Counted from the stretch's first letter, positions 8,114-16,542 are shown. The stretch: DNA of 64,000 nt from CBDCFT01 sp965216365 (GCA_965216365.1 CBDCFT010000024.1:1-64000); one strand, 5' to 3'. Notes: generated by a model from the letters alone, not told the origin. Translations and numbers: made by a program.

Positions 8114-9253
8114 ATGTTTGAGATCACCGACTATGGGCATATGATTGAAGACCGAGGTAGATTTACAGCCTACCGCGAGGCATTGAAGAAACATGTAACA
8201 CCAGCTTCGGTTGTGGTGGACATCGGAACAGGCACCGGAATTTTTGCGTTACTGGCTTGTAAGTTTGGTGCACGCCGAGTGTTTGCAATCGAACCCGCGA
8301 ATGTTATCGAAATTGCAAGAACCGCAGCTCGCGTCAATGGATTTGCCGATAGAATAACCTTTATACATTCACGCTCTCTTGGTGCGGAGTTGGATGAAAA
8401 GGCTGATATTGTCATATCAGACCTCCGCGACGTGCTGCCTTTGCACCGCGATCACTTACTGACAATTAAAGACGCTCGAAACCGTTTCTTAAAACCCGAT
8501 GGCTTGTTATTACCCAAATCAGACACACTATGGCTAGCGCCTATCGAAGCACCCGAGTGGTATCAATCCATTACTAGCCCATGGCATAAAAGCTATGAAG
8601 ATTTAGATTTGAGCACACCCATTAGCTTCGTTACAAACACATGGCATAAATATCGTTTCGAAAGTGACCAACTACTTTCGGCGCCAACCGTATGGGCAGA
8701 TATTGATTATTCAGAAGTCGAACATCAAAATTTTATAAATACTATCAGCTGGACTCCTGAAAGGACGGGAACGATTCACGGTCTGGGACTCTGGTTTGAA
8801 AGCAACATCGACGACCAAACTACTTTATCAAATGCGCCGCAACACCCACCGACAATTTACGGGCGCGCAATATTTCCGTTGTCATGTCCAGTCGATCTAT
8901 CAAAATCCAGCAAAATCAGGTGTTGCCTACGAGCGGACTACTTGGACTCGAACTATACCTGGTCTTGGAATACTGTCGTTGAAGATGATGGAATCACACG
9001 GGCGTCTTACAAACAATCGAGTTTCTTAAGTGTTCCGCATAACCCTGTACAACTAAAAAAACGTAACAAGCACTATGTGCCAACACTAAACCAGCGTGGA
9101 CGTATAACTGTAAGAGTGTTAGATCTCATGCAATCGAATTTATCCATTGCAGAAATAACCAGTCGATTAAAGTACGAGTTCACTGATGAATTCAAAACCA
9201 CTGACCAGGCATTAACTTATATCAACGACATTTCCGTTTTGTGGAGCGACTAA
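8114..9253 (+). CDS. Diverged arginine-methyltransferase-like protein with C-terminal PqqD-like (RRE) domain
   Basis: A 379-residue protein, 17 bp after the cyclase stop and probably co-transcribed; GAGG precedes the ATG (a GTG at 8105 is an alternative). Motif I VVDIGTGTG (35-43), E60 and the DARNRFLKPDG segment place it with class I arginine-type methyltransferases, and YTWSW mimics the THW loop. The double-Glu loop is lost: SDLRDVLPLHRD (102-113) has Asp and Arg where the two glutamates should be. It may methylate another group, such as a carboxylate, or act as a scaffold. The last 60 residues, starting YVPTLNQRG, read like PqqD, a leader-binding RRE. This RRE could substitute for the missing free-standing B1 protein; that is inference. 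Confidence 0.75.
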   Translation: MFEITDYGHMIEDRGRFTAYREALKKHVTPASVVVDIGTGTGIFALLACKFGARRVFAIEPANVIEIARTAARVNGFADRITFIHSRSLGAELDEKADIVISDLRDVLPLHRDHLLTIKDARNRFLKPDGLLLPKSDTLWLAPIEAPEWYQSITSPWHKSYEDLDLSTPISFVTNTWHKYRFESDQLLSAPTVWADIDYSEVEHQNFINTISWTPERTGTIHGLGLWFESNIDDQTTLSNAPQHPPTIYGRAIFPLSCPVDLSKSSKIRCCLRADYLDSNYTWSWNTVVEDDGITRASYKQSSFLSVPHNPVQLKKRNKHYVPTLNQRGRITVRVLDLMQSNLSIAEITSRLKYEFTDEFKTTDQALTYINDISVLWSD

Positions 9254-9289
9254 ACATTTTTATTTTAATGCCAACCTAAGATCGTCACC

Positions 9290-9466
9290 CTAAGGATTTT
9301 TCCGATTACCCGCTCCTCCACTTTCGCCGGGAATGAGCGATCCAGCAAGAGTCACATCCCGCACATCACCATAATGCGTGAGTTGGGGAGGTGCGTATCT
9401 CTTCTTCTTACTACCTTTGTCCGAATCGTTTGTCGCACCCATATCCTGTTGGTTCGTCTCGCCCAT
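9290..9466 (-). CDS. Lasso peptide precursor A1 (58 aa)
   Basis: A short gene found by translating the minus strand. The leader (residues 1-40) is Lys/Asp-rich, then has the lasso signature Y24, P27, L29, G33-D-V-R and Thr39 at position -2. The predicted core is AGSLIPGESGGAGNRKNP (18 residues): Ala1 would be joined to Glu8 in an 8-residue ring, leaving a 10-residue tail with Arg15-Lys16-Asn17. There is no good Shine-Dalgarno before the ATG. It is convergent with the methyltransferase gene at 9253 and is a tandem copy of the gene at 9596-9775. The leader motif match and the adjacent cyclase make this confident; the exact core start is inferred from the Thr(-2) rule. Confidence 0.88.
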   Translation of the reverse strand: MGETNQQDMGATNDSDKGSKKKRYAPPQLTHYGDVRDVTLAGSLIPGESGGAGNRKNP

Positions 9467-9493
9467 AGTGACTGTCGATGTTGGTCAACAGGT

Positions 9494-9522
9494 ATTTTAG
9501 TGATCCCAAACCCATAAGTCGA
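9494..9522 (-). promoter_or_regulatory. Candidate promoter of precursor A1
   Basis: On the minus strand TCGACT (9522-9517) is followed after 17 bases by TAAAAT (9499-9494). The same arrangement occurs before the second precursor, and these hexamers are conserved between the diverged copies. Transcription would start about 20 bases before the ATG at 9466. Confidence 0.45.
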
Positions 9523-9595
9523 TGCACTTTTGGGAGCTTCGGATAAAGCTCATGGCTACACCACTGGGGTTATTCTGATCGCACTTAAAAACGGA

Positions 9596-9775
9596 TTACG
9601 GCGTGTTTTTTCTCGCCGTTGGGGCACCACTTTCGCCGGGGAAAATCGATCCAGCAAGAGTCACATCGCGCACATCCCCGTAATGGGTGAGTTGGGGAGC
9701 AGTGTATTTCCTCTTCTTTCGTCCTTGATCTGAAGTGTTTGTCGTACCACTATCCTGCTGGTTTGCCTTAGGCAT
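9596..9775 (-). CDS. Lasso peptide precursor A2 (59 aa)
   Basis: A second precursor upstream of the first on the minus strand. The leader shares Y24, P27, L29, G33-D-V-R and Thr39; residues 27-43 are identical in both genes. The predicted core is AGSIFPGESGAPTARKNTP (19 residues), with Glu8 as ring acceptor and again Arg15-Lys16-Asn17. Compared with the first core, positions 4-5 (Leu-Ile to Ile-Phe) and 11-14 vary, so one enzyme set would make two related peptides. No clear Shine-Dalgarno is visible. It lies 86 bp downstream of the C25 peptidase stop in the same direction. Confidence 0.88.
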   Translation of the reverse strand: MPKANQQDSGTTNTSDQGRKKRKYTAPQLTHYGDVRDVTLAGSIFPGESGAPTARKNTP

Positions 9776-9805
9776 AAGGTGTCTGTGATATTTAAGTCAG
9801 GCGCT

Positions 9806-9834
9806 ATTGTAGTGACTCCGTACCCCTACGTCGA
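9806..9834 (-). promoter_or_regulatory. Candidate promoter of precursor A2
   Basis: TCGACG (9834-9829), a 17-base spacer and TACAAT (9811-9806) on the minus strand. The -10 matches five of six consensus bases. The equivalent site before the other precursor has the same spacing. Transcription would begin about 24 bases before the ATG at 9775. Confidence 0.45.
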
Positions 9835-9861
9835 TGCAGCGCTGGGAACTATATGCCAAAC

Positions 9862-12027
9862 TCAAGGCTGCACCACTAGTGCCGGGTCACCCAGTTGCGT
9901 CCATCCCAGGATCACATCGAGTTGATCGGGATGCGTTTGTGCGTATTGTTGTTTGGCTTGAAGAATCGCCTCGCCCATGGTTGTGCCTTGGGTGAGTAAG
10001 CGCTCGAACACCTCCATCGCCAATATACGTTCAGCCGCCGCTTCGGTCAGGGTGCTCGCCCCTAATACCGAAGCTGCCCCTCGATCGTCATTGAGCATGA
10101 ACCGATGCCCCAAGGTGTCGTCATAGGGCGAGACATAGTAAGTGTTCCAACACCCCCATTGCGTGACCACGGTGGGCATCCCGACATTCTCTAGCGCATC
10201 CACATCTGCCCCATCGAGCAAACCATCGAAGGTCCAGATACTCAAATCGGAATGTCCAAAGAAGCTGGTCAGTGCGACACCGTTGTTGATGGCATCGATA
10301 ATGGTGTCTTTAGCACCTTGTACGCCCAGATCGTCGATATAGGCAGTGGTTATATTCCAGTCGCTTAAGTGTTGATTGATGACGGTGTCGCTATCGGCCT
10401 TAAACGAGTATTGATTAGGCGTGTCAAACTTATCGGCAGCAAACACGGCTGTTTGTGAGTAGGTGTTTTGTGCGTAAGTCAGGGTCTGATTCACCATGGC
10501 ACTGAGTTCTGCTTGTGTGCGCACCGGGAAGCGCCCTATCGCTACATCCGGTACGTTGTCACCGTCCACATCGGCGTATTGGGCATCGACCGGAGCGAAG
10601 TACACGATGTCATCGGTCTGAGCGTATTGCGTGGGTATAAAGCTGAGCGCACCCAGTCCTAAGTTATCGTGGTAGTCATAGCTGTCGCCGCCTACCAGCA
10701 ATACATGGGTAGTACCTTTGTTGGTTTGCGCGTAAGCAATGTAGTCGTCAATCGGTTGGGCACCGGGCAGGTAATGACCAAACTGGGCATATACTTGCTC
10801 GACATCCACCACTTCCACACTGTATTGTGCTTGTCGGGCATTGACCAATAAATCCAGCTCGGGGGTTATAAAATCGGGATGCGTAATGATCAGATATTCA
10901 GCGGCTGCGGAGGTGATGTCCACCGGGTCGACCGGAATCGTGATCTCGGGACTGGTCATATCGCCCGCTGACGCCACATAAAAGGTGGACTCTCCGTTCG
11001 GTTCAACCGCTGCGCCAAAGCGGGCCGTGTAGTTAGTTCCCTGACCGCTCTTTTTTATTTTCTGAATACGTTTAATGCCCCCTGTCGGTGTTTCGCGGTA
11101 TATCACCACGTTTTTATTCGGCAAACCGGCTACTTCGTATAGCGGCGCATTACCCTTAAATACGAGTGCACCGTCTTTTGCAATAAGTCCCCGAGGATAG
11201 GTCACACTATAGTGATCCAGTGTGACCAGATCGGCAAATGCACCGGTATCCGCCGGTAATTTTAAGGTGAGTGTGTTGGTTCCCTCTTGCAAAGCACCAG
11301 CGGGTAATGGGCTACTGATGGGGTGATCAACTAATCCATCGAAGTGTTCATCGGCCACCGCTGTGCCATTCCACTCGACCACCAGGTGATGGTCGGGACT
11401 CTCCGGTGCCACGGTCCAACCCCATACCCCGACATCGAGGGTCGCAGAACCTGCCGTAGGAACATAGTGGTCGATATCCAGTGTCACATCGATCTGCCCT
11501 GGTGTCGTCCCCCAGGCGAAAACATATTGGTCGTACCATGGGTCGCCGTTCGGGGCTGAGGAGCTGTAGGCGTTGTCTTGTTCAATACGCACAGTCTCAA
11601 GGTAAGTGTTCTGCGCGACGCCCGAGGGTACCGGCGCTTTGTTGGTCGGTACTTGGCGCACGCGGGTGTCCGATACACTCAGGGTATAGACATTACTTTG
11701 GGTGTACAGCGTCTCATGCTCTTTACCGATAAACTCGATAATCGTGCCGGGACCCACAAACTTCGGCCCCAATACACGGCGCGCGACATCTTCGCCTTGA
11801 CTCGACAGGCTCAATCGGTCTTTGCGCACGCCAGCCAAGTCAACATCCTCTGCCACCAGTTGCTCGTACGTGACCCGATGAAGTCCCGTTTGCTCGACTT
11901 GGAAATTGGCCACGTCCATGGCGTAAGCAGCGGGAATCATCCAACTCACGGCTGCGATCAACCCACGTTGCCACCACGTTGTGTTGGTCGTAGCAGCTAG
12001 GACTTTGTACGGGCGTATCCAGTACAC
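9862..12027 (-). CDS. Exported C25 (gingipain-like) cysteine peptidase
   Basis: A 721-residue protein with a long signal peptide (hydrophobic core about residues 21-36, AYA cleavage site). After a beta-rich N-terminal region it has a C25 caspase-like fold: LLVGGDSYDY, the catalytic His592 in FFGHSD and Cys626 in WGCWN, ending in the typical GDPALVV. C25 enzymes cleave after Arg or Lys outside the cell or handle surface proteins. The only available start is a GTG directly after an in-frame TGA (TGAGTG). As read, the gene overlaps the upstream DUF11 ORF by 188 nt. Its last codons are duplicated within the lasso precursor repeat. It is unlikely to be the leader protease because it is exported, but that is not excluded. 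Confidence 0.82.
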   Translation of the reverse strand: MYWIRPYKVLAATTNTTWWQRGLIAAVSWMIPAAYAMDVANFQVEQTGLHRVTYEQLVAEDVDLAGVRKDRLSLSSQGEDVARRVLGPKFVGPGTIIEFIGKEHETLYTQSNVYTLSVSDTRVRQVPTNKAPVPSGVAQNTYLETVRIEQDNAYSSSAPNGDPWYDQYVFAWGTTPGQIDVTLDIDHYVPTAGSATLDVGVWGWTVAPESPDHHLVVEWNGTAVADEHFDGLVDHPISSPLPAGALQEGTNTLTLKLPADTGAFADLVTLDHYSVTYPRGLIAKDGALVFKGNAPLYEVAGLPNKNVVIYRETPTGGIKRIQKIKKSGQGTNYTARFGAAVEPNGESTFYVASAGDMTSPEITIPVDPVDITSAAAEYLIITHPDFITPELDLLVNARQAQYSVEVVDVEQVYAQFGHYLPGAQPIDDYIAYAQTNKGTTHVLLVGGDSYDYHDNLGLGALSFIPTQYAQTDDIVYFAPVDAQYADVDGDNVPDVAIGRFPVRTQAELSAMVNQTLTYAQNTYSQTAVFAADKFDTPNQYSFKADSDTVINQHLSDWNITTAYIDDLGVQGAKDTIIDAINNGVALTSFFGHSDLSIWTFDGLLDGADVDALENVGMPTVVTQWGCWNTYYVSPYDDTLGHRFMLNDDRGAASVLGASTLTEAAAERILAMEVFERLLTQGTTMGEAILQAKQQYAQTHPDQLDVILGWTQLGDPALVVQP

Positions 12028-14941
12028 TCAATCCCTTGGCACGCTGTTGGCGTTTGTGTTGTTGGCGCATACGTCGCTCTTGCGTATCCATGTGTTGCTC
12101 CAGTCGTTGTTGCCGTTGTTGCATCTTTTGCTGTTTACGCGCTTTGCGTTTGGCCTTCTTGGTGCGATGTTCGGCACGTATCGCATCCCAATCCGTTTGT
12201 TGGCGTTTAGCGCGTTTGGCTCCGTAGCGCTTGCCTAATCGGAACGGTCCGTGCACGGTCTCTTTGCCCTCAATATCGATATCGACGATGGCGAATACCC
12301 CGCCCTTAACACCAATGGCGTCAAATGCGTAGTGTTGTACGGTCACCGAGTTGATGACTTTCGAGGGGATCACGTCAGGGTTCAGTTTCACCCAACCCGT
12401 TTTGCGACCCCGTGCATATAAGTCAAACCCTACATTGCCCGTCTCCATCGAGGTGCTCCACTCGATGTGCACATCGCCCGGATTCACACCCTCACTCACT
12501 TCAAATGACGCTAACGTGATGGGGTTGGTGACGACGTCATCGGATGTATCACCTGAATCGCCCGGATCAGTGTAGTCTACTGTCAGTTCGCTATCGGCAG
12601 TGACACACAGAATTGCGTCTGTGGTGTTCGGCGGGCTGCACTCTGCACCACCGATTTGTAGTGGAATTCCACCCGGCAATTCGAATACACCCGTGTTTGG
12701 CCCAGTCTCTGTTAAAGTGACCGTAACCGTGTCGCCAGTAACTGAATCGGTAATGGTAACTTGTATGGTTTCAGCCACATTTGGATCGGTATTGTTGTCT
12801 TGATCCGTCACCTGCGGGTAAGCGGTATTGTCACCGCCAGGCACATCATATTCGGTCACCGGATTCCCGGCCGCATCGGTAAATTCGGTTTCGCTCCAGC
12901 TACGTACTTCAAACGGATCTTCGATGACGGTGGTACCGGAAGCGTCTTGCGCCGCTTTAGTAGCAGCCGGTGTGGTGCCATCAGGCACAACAACCCCTGT
13001 CCAATTGCCATAGGCAAAATTCGGATCGGTAGTATCGAGTCCGTCCGCTACCGCGTAAGCACTTTGCAGATTACCACTGGCATCGGTGGTAACGGTCTCG
13101 GTAAAGACGAGATTGCCATGGCCGTCATAATAGGCGACGGTAAAACTGGTGTTGGCCGGAAAGCCAGGACCACCGACAAAGAATTCTTCTTCGGCGTTGC
13201 CGGTATCGTTGGGATCCCGGTAGTACACATTGTCTTCGGTCGTATAGCTGTTATCGGTAAATGAGTCCAGCGATGGAACAAAGTTCGTCGCCGTATCCAC
13301 CTCCGGTGTTGGCAAACCGGTGGCATCGACCGTGGCGGTATTAATCAACTCACCACTGGTACTGGCATCCACTGTCACGTCAAAAGTCACGGTCATGGTC
13401 TCGCCCGGGAGCAAATCAAACCCATCAGCAGCGGTAACCAGATTCGGCGGAGCGCCGGCAGGTTCGGTGACGGGTGCGCGGGGTGTATCGTAGGTGATGG
13501 TGAAAGTACTGCTGGTCACCGTATTGTCATCACCAGCAACGCCGTTGAACCCGTCGTCCCAGACAAACTGATACACACCTTCGGCTGGACCGCCAAAGGG
13601 ACTCGGACCACGGGTTTCGTTAAAACCGCCTGGGCCATTTCCGCCGAAACTGCCTGCTGCCAAGGAAAAAGCAACCCCGCTGGGATAGGTGGCATCCAAC
13701 GATATGTCACTCAGCCAATCGGCGGAACTTCCCTGTACATTAAACGCATAACTAGTAAGCGTCGATCCAGCGGGGATTTGTCCCGTGGTATCAAACGACT
13801 GGGTCAATCCACCGGGATCGAAAGTATTCGGCCCAAGGTTAGGCGAAGTGAACGTTCCGCTTCCCGCCTCAGGGTGTGTGACCATACTGGAACCGGATAC
13901 GTAGGTGACACCTGCCGGCAAAGTATCGGTCACTATTACGTCTGCGGCAATGGACGTCCCCGTGTTTTCCACTTCAATGGTGTAGGAAATGGTATCGCCG
14001 GGTTGGACGGCGCCACTGGGACTCGACGTTTTATCGATGGTCAATTGCGGTGGTGGATCAACAACACATATTCTAAAGTCCGGCACAGTGACCAGATGAC
14101 TATCACTCACACCGGTACCGCCCTCGTTTGTCGCATCGACTGGACCATTTTGATAAATAATGCTAAATGTATCCAAAGGTTGACCGGTGGATGCCGTAAC
14201 AATTCCGGCTGCGTCGGTCGGCCCCAAATTTCCATTCACACCGGTTACAACAATGGCTGCCGCTGTTTGGCCGGTGATAGTTAAATTAGACCCACCCACC
14301 AAGTTAACGGGAACATTACTACCACCACTCGATCCTGTAAAAGTAACCTGGTCTTGGAATGAGTCGCCCGGCTCAACTGTTGGTTGGAATCCAAATCCGA
14401 CATCGTCAATGTCGCCTACAGTAAGGCTATTAATATAGGTGGGCTTAGAAAATGTAAAATCGAAAGTCACTGTATCCGTCGAGTTGAGTGACTTCATGTG
14501 CGCTGTTAACTGACCGGGTCCGAAAAACCCGTTTGTCTGGGTAAATCCAAAATTTGTTGGGCAATCCGGATCGTTTGGCCAATTCGTCGGATCCGGTACA
14601 AGATTGTTATCGCAGTTCATCGCGTTTGGATCTTGGAGTGTTAATGTCACGTCCACTGTCGCGGGATTACCTGCCGTATCCGTGTAGTTCAGTGTATAGG
14701 TTTGCGAATCACCCGTATTTTGATTGGACGGCAGCCATTCGTTACCGGAACCCGGACTGGTTGACCACATGAAGGTGGCATCGGCTGAACCGGCGGGGCA
14801 GGTTTGCGCAAATGTGGGAGAGGAACCAAAAGCCAACCATAGCGTACCCGCAATGAAAAACTTGCGGAAATAACCGCCAAACAACCTGCCACCACCCACG
14901 GTTTGCTGGCGACCAACAGCCCTATTATTCAAAACAATCAT
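11840..14941 (-). CDS. DUF11-repeat exported surface protein with basic C-terminal tail
   Basis: About 1033 residues from the ATG at 14941, chosen for its GGGAG Shine-Dalgarno; an ATG at 14980 lacks one. A signal peptide ends near FAQT. Beta-rich repeats follow, including a DUF11 domain (about residues 300-350, LTIDKTSSPSGAVQPGD region) as seen in cell-surface adhesins. Near the C-terminus is a FEVSEG...GNVGFDLYARG module, as often encoded just before C25 peptidases. Then comes a tail of about 65 residues almost wholly Lys, Arg and Gln, which is odd for an exported protein. The final 63 residues overlap the peptidase gene in another frame and look like read-through; one extra C at 12033-12035 would explain this. 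Confidence 0.7.
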   Translation of the reverse strand: MIVLNNRAVGRQQTVGGGRLFGGYFRKFFIAGTLWLAFGSSPTFAQTCPAGSADATFMWSTSPGSGNEWLPSNQNTGDSQTYTLNYTDTAGNPATVDVTLTLQDPNAMNCDNNLVPDPTNWPNDPDCPTNFGFTQTNGFFGPGQLTAHMKSLNSTDTVTFDFTFSKPTYINSLTVGDIDDVGFGFQPTVEPGDSFQDQVTFTGSSGGSNVPVNLVGGSNLTITGQTAAAIVVTGVNGNLGPTDAAGIVTASTGQPLDTFSIIYQNGPVDATNEGGTGVSDSHLVTVPDFRICVVDPPPQLTIDKTSSPSGAVQPGDTISYTIEVENTGTSIAADVIVTDTLPAGVTYVSGSSMVTHPEAGSGTFTSPNLGPNTFDPGGLTQSFDTTGQIPAGSTLTSYAFNVQGSSADWLSDISLDATYPSGVAFSLAAGSFGGNGPGGFNETRGPSPFGGPAEGVYQFVWDDGFNGVAGDDNTVTSSTFTITYDTPRAPVTEPAGAPPNLVTAADGFDLLPGETMTVTFDVTVDASTSGELINTATVDATGLPTPEVDTATNFVPSLDSFTDNSYTTEDNVYYRDPNDTGNAEEEFFVGGPGFPANTSFTVAYYDGHGNLVFTETVTTDASGNLQSAYAVADGLDTTDPNFAYGNWTGVVVPDGTTPAATKAAQDASGTTVIEDPFEVRSWSETEFTDAAGNPVTEYDVPGGDNTAYPQVTDQDNNTDPNVAETIQVTITDSVTGDTVTVTLTETGPNTGVFELPGGIPLQIGGAECSPPNTTDAILCVTADSELTVDYTDPGDSGDTSDDVVTNPITLASFEVSEGVNPGDVHIEWSTSMETGNVGFDLYARGRKTGWVKLNPDVIPSKVINSVTVQHYAFDAIGVKGGVFAIVDIDIEGKETVHGPFRLGKRYGAKRAKRQQTDWDAIRAEHRTKKAKRKARKQQKMQQRQQRLEQHMDTQERRMRQQHKRQQRAKGLSVLDTPVQSPSCYDQHNVVATWVDRSRELDDSRCLRHGRGQFPSRANGTSSGHVRATGGRGC

Positions 14942-15236
14942 CTGGTTTCTCTCCCGTTGAAACTCACCAAAACTGCCCATTTACAAACGGGTAGTATTGT
15001 AACAGCCCTAAGATTTGAAATTACATTGTAAAAACAACTTGTTAACAATTGTTTTGATTTGGATTGCGCATGTTTGCTGATTGGCGACAACACCTGTTCA
15101 TACGTTGAACACTGTTGTTTAATTGGCTCGACTCGAGGTCAAAACGATGGCTTTGCGATGCCTATTCTCTACCGCGCACACCGCGTGACAATAAAGAAGT
15201 TTTGCTGTGATTCATCCGTGGTTGCAGTCCTTTATC

Positions 15237-15920
15237 TTACTGGATCAATGGGAGGATCATCGCTCCAAATTTTTGTGGGTTTATTCGGCTCGTGTTGAAT
15301 ACACAGTGATAGCAAGTTGGATCATCGATGTCCGACTGAAAATGATCATGCAAAAGCTGTGTCCGCGAACGATCCATGTCTTTCAACAATCGCTTCGCAT
15401 CGGCTTCTTTCAGCGAATGCGCGTCCATCAGCCAGTGCAGACGATCATTTTGTGGTGCGATCAGGCGTACGTGGATGCCGTGGGTCAATTCGCTGGCTGC
15501 CTGCGAACTGCCGCCCCCAATAATAACGACCTTACCGACTCCCGCCAACGAACGCATGACTTTAGCAACACGCTTAACCTGTTCGTCTTGGGGTACTCGA
15601 TGAGAGAAAAAGCTGCCGATAAACTCTTCGATTTGCGTGCGGTATTCTTTAGTCAATAAATCGTCAGTAGAACGCGATAATTTTTCGTCATCGACTATTT
15701 GTTGACACAGCGCACGGTCAAAAATCTGCCAGCCGGCATATTTATCTTTATCCGGCTGGGTTGCCAGCTCTTTTAACAATGCGTCTGCATAAGCGTGCGC
15801 ATCAATTCCCGCCTGACGTGAGATCGTCACGAAAGGCAGATTGCTCATGCGGACAGTCCTGCCGTCTTCCCGTCCAGTCATTCCCGCGAGATAATGTTCT
15901 ACTTCAGTCAGTGCGGTCAT
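15237..15920 (-). CDS. Cytidylate kinase-like family protein
   Basis: 227 residues. The FVTISRQAGIDAHAYADALLKELA segment (from about residue 30) corresponds to the P-loop region of the cytidylate-kinase-like family (Pfam Cytidylate_kin2), which has ISRQ-x-G-x in place of a classical Walker A. Further motifs are FDRALCQQIVDD and VVIIGGGSS (about 131-139). The family probably phosphorylates a nucleotide or related small molecule, but members are uncharacterised. It lies 44 bp downstream of the small heat shock gene on the same strand, so co-transcription is likely; similar pairings suggest a stress role, which is inference. Confidence 0.75.
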   Translation of the reverse strand: MTALTEVEHYLAGMTGREDGRTVRMSNLPFVTISRQAGIDAHAYADALLKELATQPDKDKYAGWQIFDRALCQQIVDDEKLSRSTDDLLTKEYRTQIEEFIGSFFSHRVPQDEQVKRVAKVMRSLAGVGKVVIIGGGSSQAASELTHGIHVRLIAPQNDRLHWLMDAHSLKEADAKRLLKDMDRSRTQLLHDHFQSDIDDPTCYHCVFNTSRINPQKFGAMILPLIQ

Positions 15921-15964
15921 TTTTTATCCCCATTTATCTTGTCGTTAGAGTCTTTGCGTTAAGG

Positions 15965-16453
15965 TTAGTCACCCAGGACCTGAATTCGTCGAGCTTTTGG
16001 TTTGGCGCTTTGCGAGCGCGGCAAACGTACTTTTAGAACGCCTTTGTCATACTTGGCGGTGATCTTTGAGGTATTAACATCGGATGGAACCTGAAACGAA
16101 CGCTGAAAACGGCCGTAAAATCGTTCGCGCAAAAAATAGTCTTTGCCGTCTTCTTCACGTTCTTCTTTTTTCTCACCCTTTAACATCAACACATCATCGG
16201 CTATCGATACATCGATATCTTTTTCATCCATGCCGGGCAAGTCGATTGTAATCTCGTATGCAGTTTTACTCTCCGATGCGTCGGTATCCAGTGAACGGAA
16301 CGCCGCGCTGATACGATGAATAGGATCAAGACGTGACCAAGCATTGGAAAAGCGATCAAATACATTTTCAATTTCTCCACGTAGCGCGGTCACCGGATGA
16401 AATCCGGATAGTTTGTCATCGTGTCGGATCGGAACCTGGTTTGTTTTCGCCAT
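15965..16453 (-). CDS. Hsp20/alpha-crystallin small heat shock protein
   Basis: 162 residues from the ATG at 16453; an upstream ATG at 16498 would add 15 residues unlike the family. The alpha-crystallin domain runs from about residue 55 to 155: YEITIDLPGMDEKDIDVSI, LMLKGEKKEE, YGRFQRSFQVPSDV and KGVLKVRLPR, with the I-x-V type tail RRIQVLGD. It is a cytoplasmic holdase chaperone that binds unfolding proteins. It is the first gene of a likely two-gene unit with the cytidylate-kinase-like gene. No obvious heat-shock promoter was identified. Confidence 0.93.
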   Translation of the reverse strand: MAKTNQVPIRHDDKLSGFHPVTALRGEIENVFDRFSNAWSRLDPIHRISAAFRSLDTDASESKTAYEITIDLPGMDEKDIDVSIADDVLMLKGEKKEEREEDGKDYFLRERFYGRFQRSFQVPSDVNTSKITAKYDKGVLKVRLPRSQSAKPKARRIQVLGD

Positions 16454-16542
16454 TGTTTTGCACCCGAAGTTTGAATGATTTATGCCAAATGTATACAAAC
16501 CATTCGTTTCGGAGTTTGACGGAAGTCAAAAACTGATTAAAA

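Larger units (their letters stand above)
9290..9875 (-). repeat. Tandem duplication (about 310 bp) carrying the lasso precursor
   Basis: Two diverged copies lie head to tail, about 9290-9558 and 9596-9870. Each contains a short piece matching the last codons of the C25 peptidase gene, a promoter-like spacer and one precursor. Equivalent points are offset by 309-312 bp (starts 9466/9775, stop-like TGA 9552/9864). In the left copy the peptidase tail GTG-GTG-CAG-CCT-TGA has become GTG-GTG-TAG-CCA-TGA, so it is a dead remnant. The duplication therefore began inside the end of the peptidase gene. Confidence 0.8.

Noticed and set aside
11578..12000. Long reading frame on the plus strand opposite the C25 peptidase
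   Set aside because: It mirrors a real gene with signal peptide and catalytic motifs, and its own translation has no family features.
9862..12027. The C25 peptidase as the missing lasso leader protease
   Set aside because: It has an export signal and lasso leader cleavage is cytoplasmic; adjacency alone is weak support. Kept only as a remote possibility.
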